Shown: positions 54,060 through 62,099 of the stretch, piece after piece
Position numbering within the stretch: position 1 is the first letter of the stretch
How the letters are laid out: each line of letters starts with the position of its first letter
DNA from: Protopterus annectens
Lineage: Eukaryota; Chordata; Ceratodontiformes; Protopteridae
Direction: 5' to 3'
Assembly (NCBI RefSeq): GCF_019279795.1
Contig: NC_056747.1
Location: 1,005,450,157 to 1,005,514,156, forward strand
DNA: 64,000 bases
The notes under the pieces: generated by a model
Told to the model about the DNA's origin: nothing
Database searches by the model: none
Seen by the model: the letters and a program-made list of their open reading frames with translations, nothing else
Translations under genes and position numbers: made by a program

Positions 54060-55109
54060 ATTCTTTGATTTCACCTCAAGCTGCCAGCCTAAGCAAACAA
54101 GTCCTAGATGTTATACGTGAGGCCAGATGCCCCAACACTGGTAAATCCTATGTTGACAAGTCAAAAAGGTTTTGCACCTGGATCCAGGCTAAGGGAGCCT
54201 AAACAGCACAGCCCTCCCTACCCTTTATCCTGGATTACCTGGCAGACCTACTACACAGGGGTCTATTATTATCTTCTATTAAAATTCATGCCTCTGCCAT
54301 CTTTGCTCATTACAGCACAGAGCCACCTCTCATCTCACAACCTCTCATCAAACAGTTCCTAACAAGGGCTAACAATTTAAGGCCACCCAGAAGAGCTCCT
54401 TCCCCAGCTTGGGACCTTAACTTTGTGTTGGAAAAGCTCACCCTACCTCCCGTTGAACCTGCAGCTGCAGCAGAGTTAAAATTCCTTTCTTGGAAAGCAG
54501 CCTTGTTTTTGGCCATCACTTCAGCTAGAAGAGTTTGAGCTCCAAGCACTCAAGGCTGTAGAGCCCTTCATCATTTTCCATGCTGACAGGGTCTCCCTCA
54601 GGACTAACCCATCCTTCATGCCTAAAGTGGTGTCCAGTGTGGCACTCGACCAATCCATTAATTTGCCCACCTTTTTCCCTAACCCACAAAACGGGGGAAA
54701 GGATTCTGCACTCTAGATGTACAGAGGCAGTTCAGATTCTGCCTGGAGTAGGACTAAATCTTTCAGAAAAAACAAACCAATTGCTAGTCAGCTTTGCAGC
54801 AGGGGCAGAGGGCAAGTCCATATCCAAACAAACAATCTCCAAATGGATAGCACCCTGCATCCATTTCTGCTACAACCTGCATAGGAAACCGCCCCCAAAG
54901 GGGGTCAGGACACATTCCACCAGGGCAACCTCCACCTCTGCAGCTTTTCTCGGAGGGGTTCCCACCCGGGACATCCTGGAGGCTGCAACATGGACTTCTG
55001 AACATACCTCTTCACCAAACATTACCACCTGCCTATCTTCTCCAAATCAATAGCAGGCTTTGCCACCGCAGTCTTGCAGGGCACCGTAGCCAGCCCCCAG
55101 TCGTCTTGA
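54060..55109 (+). pseudogene. Tyrosine recombinase of copy H
   Basis: LSKQVLDVIREARCPNTGKSY (the usual RPSTRK changed to CPNTGK), WIQAKGA then stop. Then LLSSIKIHASAIFAHYS, LEKLTLPPVEPAAAAEL, a SARRV box with TGA just after it, KQTISKWIAPCIHFCYN, VRTHSTRATSTSAAFLGG, ILEAATWTSEHTSSPN and the HYHLP-like frame. Stop TGA at 55107. Not functional. Confidence 0.82.
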
Positions 55110-55143
55110 CTGCCTCCACCCTTTTCTTCAGCTGTGGGAATCG

Positions 55144-55245
55144 ACCCAAATGTGATGACTGCAACAGTGAAACACGAAGAACATAGTACAGTTGTGTACA
55201 CTTACCATAAATGTAAATGTTAGTGTATTCACTGTTGCAGTCCTG
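55144..55245 (+). repeat. ICR of H
   Basis: GACTGCAACAGTGAAACACG then GAACAT|AGTACAGTTGTGTACAC; the alpha-type circle junction complement. Confidence 0.88.
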
Positions 55246-55272
55246 GTCCCCCCACCCCCTTGTCTCTCTCTC

Positions 55273-55286
55273 TCTCTGTATGTATG

Positions 55287-55317
<31 letters not shown>
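55273..55317. repeat. (TA)n microsatellite in copy H
   Basis: CT, TATG and TA tracts follow TTGTCTCTCTCTC, in the slot between ICR and right ITR. Confidence 0.95.
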
Positions 55318-55370
55318 CTACTGGTGGTGTTCTTCACCATAACCTAGCTTTCCATTTGGGAGTTCCTGAC

Positions 55371-55534
55371 AGTTGAGGCAAGTCCTGGAGCGATGGCAAC
55401 CGACGCAGAAATACTAAGCCTTTGGTATTCGGGCCAACTGAGGGCTACCCCTGGCAGGATAACCCAAATATGATGACTGCAACAGTGAATACTCTCTAAC
55501 GTCTACATTTATGTTAAGTGTACACAACTGTACT
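55371..55534 (+). repeat. Right ITR of H (partly deleted)
   Basis: The GGCAAG start is followed directly by GTCCTGGAGCGATGGCAACC, skipping the TATA/CRE portion, then the normal end to TGTACT at 55534. Confidence 0.8.
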
Positions 55535-55559
55535 GTCTCAGGATTCCTTCCCGGACAGA

Positions 55560-56562
55560 CCCTCATAGCAGCCCTGAAGGGTTGCCTGACTGCTCATCTC
55601 TGGAGGCAGTTGGACACCTATCTCTGCACCCAACAGCCTGGGAGTCCGTTACTAATGGTCATTGGGTTCTTCAGATCATGTCCAGAGGTTACTGTTTTTC
55701 CTTTATCCATCCCCAATTCCTCCCAGACGCCTTCTGGATGTTCCACCTAGTCAACGGGAGGAGGCAGCCATAGAAATTGCCAGGCTGCTTGAAAAATGAG
55801 TCATCCAGCCCATCCCTTTGGACCTATATGTATTAGGCATTTATTCCAGGTTCTTTAGTGCCAAAGAAAGCAGGGGACTTGAGACCCATTTTTGATTTTT
55901 CAACCCTGAACCTGTCATTTGCCATATCAAAATTCCAGATGGTCACTCTTCAGTCCATTCTGCCTTATTTGCAGGTAAACCACTGGATGTTCTTGGTGGA
56001 CCTCCAAGACTTGTACTACCATATCATGATGAACAGACGCTCTCGTCTGGCTGGGAGCCAGTCACTTTCAGTTCATAACACTCCCCTTTGGGCTCACAAC
56101 CGCCCCCTGGATGTTCACCAGAGTGATGGTAGTGGCGGTTCACCTGCCGCTGCAGTGGTTTCTGGTCTTCCCTTACCTGGACAATTGGCTTCTTTCTGCT
56201 CCCTCCAGGCATCGACTGATTCAAACCAGGGATGATCATCTTGAGACTGCTCAATGCCTGGGTATAACAGTCACCCTGAACAAATCTCAGCTGGCACCAA
56301 GACAGGTTCTTTATTTATTTCATACATGCTTGGTTAGATACTACCCAGGGTATGATGTTTCTACCTCCAGGCAAACAGTTCTCACTCTGTCATCACGGGA
56401 GTTAAATTTTTCAAGCCAACCTTCCCCCAATGGGTTCGGTTCTTTGGGCATTGGGGTCCATGGTAGCCATGATCACTCTCTGTCCTTCTGTTCCAATGTT
56501 GCAGTAGTCTTTATATGGGTTTACTCCTCTTGTCTCACATGCATATGGCCAGTATACACATG
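55560..56562 (+). pseudogene. Reverse transcriptase of relic K
   Basis: Early block CLTAHLWRQLDTYL at about 55580 and GYCFSFIHPQFLPDAFW correspond to the GGKLA and GYRFHFHTLP region of other copies. Then GIYSRFFSVPKKAGDLRPIF, FAISKFQMVTLQSILPYLQ, HWMFLVDLQDLYYHI (motif A with Asp), a PLWAHN-type remnant of the PFGL box, FLVFPYLDNWLLSAPSRH (motif C as YLDN, as in D) and ALGSMVAMITLCP-like codons. Frame changes at about 56040, 56110 and 56330. Continues after L with FSVPLRC at 62029. Confidence 0.75.
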
Positions 56563-56735
56563 ATGTTCTTCATCTCACATTGCTGCAGTCCTTACTTATG
56601 GGTAGTCCGCTGTCCTCGGTCGGCCCGAATACCAAAGTATTAGGCTGACATCGGTCAAGGGCGCTCAAACCTGATGTCAGAGCGTCAGGTATAAATGCGC
56701 ATGACCGACGTCGTATCCTCAGTCTTTTTTGCCGC
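56563..56735 (+). repeat. Left ITR of L
   Basis: Complement of 61825-61995. CRE position reads TGATGTCA (56672-56679), TATA box TATAAAT at 56690-56696. The right ITR keeps TGACGTCA at 61882-61889, so the left has lost the CpG. Confidence 0.88.
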
Positions 56736-56872
56736 ATGGTCCGATGCAGAAGCAGCGTTGCAAGTGCCGTTTGGCGTTCTGAAATTTTTCGGAGTTTCAG
56801 ACCGATACCAAGTTGGGCTAAGTACCCCGTTGGGGAATATTTCTGTTTTTTCTTGCCTCAGTTATTTACCGG

Positions 56873-58608
56873 ATGTCAGAAAAAGTGAATAATTGCATTT
56901 CTTGTGGGAAACAGATACCGCATAGGGATTACCACTCGCTTTGTATTCCTTGTTTGGGACCGGAGCACGACGTAGTCGGGTGTCGGTTTTGTGCTAAGTT
57001 TAATAAGCGCACTATAAAACGAAGGTTAGATTGCGCTAGGTTGGTCTTTGGCAAGCGGTGTAATTATAATATGCCGTCGGATCCTCCGACGCCCGCTTCC
57101 ACGAAGAAGCGCAAAGACAAATCTTCTAAGTCTAGGCAGGATGATTCGTCCGTTTCGGACGCCGGTCCTTTAGAAGCTACAGGGGAACAGGTGGACCCGG
57201 CTGAAGTTTCTGTTGAGTCTCAGGGGGAAACTTTAATTTTACAAGAGGTGGCCTCACAGGAGTCAGGTCAGGCTGAAGGGGCCTCTCAGGCTACTGTTCT
57301 CCCTACTGTGTCTAAGGTGGTTAGGCCTTCTGCTACTATTTCTAAGGCTCCTTCTAAGGGCAGGTCTGTTTTGCCTTCCTCTGGTGTCAGTTCTGGTTCC
57401 TCAGGGTCAGTGCCTAAAAGACACATGCTTAAAATGGCAGAAGATTTGATTACTTTAATTAGAGGTTCTATGCCCCCTCCTGATAAGAGGCCTAGGGTAG
57501 AGCCAGAGTTGGAAAGTTTGGAGCAGGCCTCTGATGATTCAGAGTCTTCTGCTGAAGACATTCAAGATTTTCCTCCTTATTCGGATTCTGATGCAGAGGA
57601 TTCCACTCCTTCTGCTTCTCCTCCTGAGGATTTTTCATTTTCAGAAACTTTGCATTCCATGAGGGAGCATTTTAAGTGGGAAGGACAGGATTTCTCTGAT
57701 TCTAGGAAGAGGCTTAGGGAATTCTTGTTTTTACCACAGCATAGACCCTTAGCTATTCCTCCAGTTTTGGATGTTGTTCAAGATGTTTTCTCGAGGCTTC
57801 CCTTAATCCAGATTCTGTGCCTCCTGCGCCAGTCAAACCGGATAGGTATTACAGGGTGCCTGAGGCTCATAAATATCTGTATAAGAGTCCTAGGGCGGAC
57901 CCAGAAACTATTAGTCAGGGGCCTAAGGGTGTTAGAGCTTCTGTTGTAAAGAATCCGGTCCCTCTAGATAAGGAAGCTAGAGCTTTGGATAGATGGGGTA
58001 AGAAAGTGTATACCTCTTCTACTTTAGCAATGCGGGCTTTAAATTGCCAGTTTCATATGTTGAAGTATCAGAATTTCCTTCTTTCTCAGCTAAAATCTAA
58101 AGTGGATGCTTTAGCAGAGGGTATAGAGTGTAAAGAATTGCAGGATTTGGTGCATGTCTCTGAACAGGTGGGTAAGCATTCTTTGCAGTGTGGTTTTGAT
58201 GCTTTACAGGCTTCTTCCAGGGTGGCTGCCACTGGTTCAGTTGTTCGAAGGCACGCCTGGCTTAAGGACCAGAATTTGTCTGAGCATGTTAAGACTAGAA
58301 TTCTGGATGCTCCTTTACAGTCTGAAGTTTTGTTTGGTCCCCCTGTGGAGTCAGTGTTAAAGAAAATGGAGGACAAGGCTAAGTCTATGCAGACTGTTAA
58401 AGATTTTTTGCAGGTGCAGCCTCCAAAGTTTAGTAGAAATTGGCCTGCTAAGGGATGGACATACCCTTCTTCTGATTCTCAGTCTAGGGGCAGATCTAGA
58501 CGTGGTAGGGGCAGAGCTCAGAGTTCCTTCAGACCTAGAACATGGAGTTCGCCTGCACAGTCTGCAGGTGAGGGCAGGGGCCAGTCCTTTCGTAAACAGG
58601 CCCAATGA
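56873..58608 (+). pseudogene. gag of DIRS copy L (one frameshift)
   Basis: ATG at 56873: MSEKVNNCISCGKQIPHRDY, CLGPEHDVVGCRFC, all eight Cys/His ligands present. A Ser/Glu/Gly-rich linker of about 110 residues follows, then MLKMAEDLITLIRGSMPPPD, SMREHFKWEGQDFSDSRKR and RPLAIPPVLDVVQDVF. One base is missing near 57793 (TTCTCGAGG where others have TTCTCGGAGG). The frame resumes: KPDRYYRVPEAHKYLY, RWGKKVYTSSTLAMRALNC, LQCGFDALQASSRVAATGS, VKDFLQVQPPKFSRNW, then an RGRSRRGRGRAQSSFR basic tail. About 578 codons if the base is allowed for; gag here is about this length in all copies. Confidence 0.9.
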
Positions 58609-60515
58609 CCTGCATTTTCAGCTGCCAGATTCCTCTACCCTGGCAGCTCCTTTGGGAGGAAAGTTAGCCCTTTTCAAGCAAAACTGGCTTTTAGTCACCC
58701 AGGACAAATGGGTATTGGACATTATAATCAGAGGTTACAAGTTCTATTTCCATACCTTGCCTCCTTTCAAAGGCATGCCAGACGTTCCTCCTCGGCAAAG
58801 GAAAGAGGCTCACAAACAAATTTCTTTACTTCTTCAAATGGGAGCTATACAGCCAGTTCCTCTGGCAGAAGTGGGCCTAGGATTTTATTCTCGCCTGTTT
58901 CTAGTTCCAAAGAAAGGGAACACGTGGAGACCGATTTTGGATTTATCTATCCTCAACACTTATCTGGACATTCCAAAGTTCAAGATGCTGACGTTGCAGC
59001 AGCTTTTACCTCTGTTGGGAAAAGATCACTGGATGGTAACTCTGGATCTCAAAGAGGCTTATCTTCATGTTCCTATCAGGCCCAGTTGCAGGAGGTACCT
59101 GCGTTTTCGGGCTGGAAATTTACATTATCAGTTCTCTGCATTGCCCTTAGGCTTATCTACTGCGCCCAGAGTGTTCACAAAGGTCTTGGCTCCAGTGATA
59201 GCCTTTTTCAGGATAAGAGGAATACAGATTTATCCTTATTTGGACGATTGCCTGATTATTGCACAAGACAAGGACGAACTTCTTCATCATCTACAGTATG
59301 TGATGGTAGTGTTAAGATGCCTAGGGTATTCTGTGAACGAAACAAAGTCCAGTCTAGTACCCTCTCAGGACATGTGCTTTCTGGGTGTGAGACTGAATAC
59401 AGCTTCCCAGATGGCTTTTTTGACCCCGGACAAACAAAGAAGCCTTTCTCTTTATTTCCATCAAATCTCTACAGTCCAGGCTGACTGCAAGGACAGTCCT
59501 TCAAGCCTTGGGGTTCATGGCATCTTGTATTCTGGTGCTTCCCAATGCCAAACTGCATATGAGGAAGCTTCAATGGTATCTCAAAAATGTATGGACACAA
59601 CACTGCCAAGATCTAGACACTGTCATTCAGATAATACCTTGCATTCAGAAGGAATTTTTGTGGTGGGCTCAGGAATGTCACCTAAACAAGGGACTCTCTG
59701 TGACCCGACCAGAGGCGAGTCAGATTCTAACGACAGATGCCTCTGACAAGGCTTGGGGAGCACACCTCAATGGAAAATGGGTGCAAGACACGTGGCCTGT
59801 CAGACTTCAACATTTGCATATCAACTTGAAGGAGATGTTAGCAGTCCAATTTGTGTTAATGGCTTTCAAGGATTTACTTCACCCAGGGCAGGTGTTGATT
59901 CTAACAGACAACACTACTGTCATGTGGTACATCAACAAACAAGGGGGAACCCATTCGTACCCTCTTTGCAGACAAGCGATGATTTTGTGGGAGACTGCTC
60001 TCAGCTTACACCTCAATCTTCAGGCAAGGTTTCTGCCAGGAGCACAGAACTCCTTAGCAGATGTGTTGAGCAGACAAATAGTGGATCCTCACGAGTGGAA
60101 ATTGGATCCTCATGTATTTCAAGAGTTGACAGTGTTATGGGGGACTCCAGACATAGATCTGTTCGCTTCTCCACTAAATTACCAGTTGCCAAAGTTTTGC
60201 ACAAAAATGTTTCATCACACAGCTTGGGGGGTGGATGCTCTATCATTCAGTTGGAGCAATCTTCATGTTTATGCCTTTCCACCTCTGCCTCTCCTCCCCA
60301 AGGTACTCTTGAAGGCCAGACAAGACAAGCCATCCATGATTCTGATAGCGCCGGATTGGCCTCGACAGCACTGGTACCCACTACTGAGGAGCTTAGTACG
60401 GGAGCCTCCATGGCCTCTACCTTTGATTCCGCATCTTTTGTCTCAGGAGGACAATCACTTCCTCAATGTCAGGATTCAGTCTCTGCACCTCACAGCCTGG
60501 CATATTCTGTTTTAG
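58608..60515 (+). pseudogene. RT-RNase H-methyltransferase-like polyprotein of copy L (one frameshift)
   Basis: The frame is open from before the gag stop (58502) to 59475: AAPLGGKLALFKQNW, DKWVLDIIIRGYKFYFHTL, GLGFYSRLFLVPKKGNTWRP, LTLQQLLPLLGKDHWMVTL, DLKEAYLHVPIRPSCRRY, HYQFSALPLGLSTAPRVFTK, YPYLDDCLIIAQDKDELL. A single-base change near 59475 shifts into the frame that runs to 60515: MRKLQWYLKNVW, TTDASDKAWGAHLNGKW, LILTDNTTVMWYINKQGGTH, LPGAQNSLADVLSR, DIDLFASPLNYQLPKFC, VYAFPPLPLL, LIAPDWPRQHWYPLL, stop TAG. All RT and RNase H signature residues are intact. Confidence 0.9.
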
Positions 60516-61554
60516 GCTCTGGAGGGTCTCAGCTTCCACAACAAGTTTTGAATGTTATTTTGGAGGCCAGAAGGCCTAGTACAAGGAAAGTTTACGCTGA
60601 TAAATGGAGGAGATTTTTGATTTGGAGCAGAGCAAAGGACTTTGATGTTTCCAAACCTAATTTAAGTGTTTCTCTGCAATATCTAACTGAGTTATTGGAC
60701 AAAGGTTTGTCTTTCTCCTCTATAAAGATTCATGCGGCTGCCATTTCTGCTCACTATGACTGTGACCCTCCTTTATTCTCTCATCCTTTGTTTAAGCAAT
60801 TTCTTAGGGGGGCAAAGAACATAAGACCCCAATGAGAGCTCCTACTTCTGCTTGGGATCTCAATTTTGTGTTGGAAAAACTTACTCTACAACCTTTTGAG
60901 CCGGCAGCTACGGCCGAGCTAAAGTATTTGTCATGGAAAACTGCTTTTTTGTTGGCCATTACTTCTGCAAGAAGGGTTTCTGAATTACAGGCCCTTATGG
61001 CAGTGGAGCCTTTCCTGATTTTTCATAAGGACAGGGTATCTTTGCGTACTAATCCTTCCTTCATGCCTAAAGTGGTTTCTAGTGTGGCTTTAAACCAAAC
61101 TATTCATTTGCCTACTTTTTATGCAAACCCCCAAAATAAAGGGGAGAAGATTTTGCATACTTTGGATATTCACAGGCAGTTACGTTATTACTTGAGCAGA
61201 ACCAAGGAGTTCAGACAGTCTCAGCAGTTGTTTGTTTCTTTTGCTTTGGGTTCTCAGGGTAAACCTGTTTCAAAACAAACTATTTCTAAGTGGATTGGGG
61301 GTTGTATTTCTTTCTGTTATTCCCATCATGGTAAGGAAGTTCCGGCTGGAGTTAGACCACATTCCACTAGGGCTGCTGCCACTTCTACTGCCTTTCTAAG
61401 GGGGGTAGCTACAAAAGATATTTTGGAAGCAGCTACTTGGAGTTCAGTACATACTTTTTCTAAACATTACCACCTTCCTCTTTATTCTAAATCTAGGGCT
61501 GGGTTTGCCACTGCAATATTACAGGGCATTTTAGCAGCCCCTAATGCTTTATGA
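60410..61554 (+). pseudogene. Tyrosine recombinase of copy L (one frameshift)
   Basis: The frame is open from 59753; ATG at 60410 (MASTFDSASFVSGGQSL) is a sensible start, overlapping the pol 3' end by about 105 bases. Blocks: LEARRPSTRKVYADKWRR, LSFSSIKIHAAAISAHYD, LFKQFLRGAKNIRPQ, then TGA at 60833 caused by one missing base. The next frame (60832-61554) is fully open: WDLNFVLEKLTLQPFEP, ITSARRVSELQALMAVEP, KQTISKWIGGCISFCYSH, GVRPHSTRAAATSTAFLRG, ILEAATWSSVHTFSKHYHLP. Stop TGA at 61552. R, H, R, Y complete. Confidence 0.9.
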
Positions 61555-61587
61555 TATTTCCATCCTCCCATTCCCGTTGCTTTGGGA

Positions 61588-61692
61588 TTCTACCCATAAG
61601 TAAGGACTGCAGCAATGTGAGATGAAGAACATAGTACAGTTTTGTACCTACCATAAATGTAGATGTTCGAAGATCCACATTGCTGCAGTCCA
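61588..61692 (+). repeat. ICR of L
   Basis: CCATAAGTAAGGACTGCAGC, GAGATGAAGAACAT|AGTACAG, with the junction after 61632. The left arm pairs with 56563-56610 and the right arm with 61975-62028, essentially without gaps. Confidence 0.91.
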
Positions 61693-61824
61693 GTTTACCC
61701 TCCCTCCTTCCCCACTGCTGTTGGTTATGGTTATATAGTTTGGGTGGTGGTTGTTGTTGGGCATGCTTTTGGGAGGTCTTCTGTTTTTGGCTGTGGCCTT
61801 TCTGTTTAGGGCCTTCTGACATCT

Positions 61825-62028
61825 GGGGCAAGAAAAGACTGAGGATATGACGTCGGTCATGCGCATTTATACCTGACGCTCTGACGTCAGGTTTGAGCGC
61901 CCTTGACAGACGTCAGCCTAATACTTTGGTATTCGGGCCGACCGAGGACAGCGGACTACCCATAAGTAAGGACTGCAGCAATGTGGATCTTCGAACATCT
62001 ACATTTATGGTAGGTACAAAACTGTACT
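61825..62028 (+). repeat. Right ITR of L
   Basis: GGGGCAAGAAAAGACTGAGG to TGTACT; the last 30 bases have no partner in the left ITR. Confidence 0.9.
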
Positions 62029-62099
62029 TTTTCAGTCCCTCTGAGGTGCGTGGGACGTCTGATGTGGCTGAGGGAAACCGCCATAAAAGTGATATGTAC

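Larger units (their letters stand above)
33533..55534 (+). mobile_element. DIRS copy H (alpha ITR), interrupted by F and by I (which holds J)
   Basis: H proper is 33533-34895, 40127-41051 and 52426-55534, about 5.4 kb. Left terminus ATGTTCTTCGG; right terminus TGTACT at 55534. F sits in gag, I in the RT N-terminal region. Removing I restores an open RT frame (RKQ followed by VLSLLSMRAIQ). Left flank is G gag, right flank is a second-lineage RT (K), so its own insertion site is not a simple clean one. Confidence 0.88.
56563..62028 (+). mobile_element. DIRS copy L (full length, best preserved)
   Basis: 5466 bp with every structural part and only three clear single-base indels in coding DNA. 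Left terminus ATGTTCTTCATC, right terminus TGTACT at 62028. Flanks CATG and TTTT. Its ITR middle (CTTACTTATGGGTAGTCCGC) differs from both alpha and beta copies, while its right extension is the beta form. No microsatellite; the ICR to right ITR spacer is a GGTTATGG-type GT-rich segment. Confidence 0.94.

Noticed and set aside
57112-57400. Separate regulatory protein encoded by the Ser/Glu-rich segment of L gag
   Set aside because: It is in frame with gag and occupies the variable linker present in all copies.
60410-61554. Phage, integron or Crypton recombinase
   Set aside because: The recombinase is always linked to DIRS gag, RT-RNase H, ITR and ICR, which identifies the family.
56563-62028. 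Endogenous retrovirus or LTR retrotransposon
   Set aside because: Termini are inverted, not direct; there is an ICR and a tyrosine recombinase, and no aspartic protease, DDE integrase, primer-binding site or envelope.
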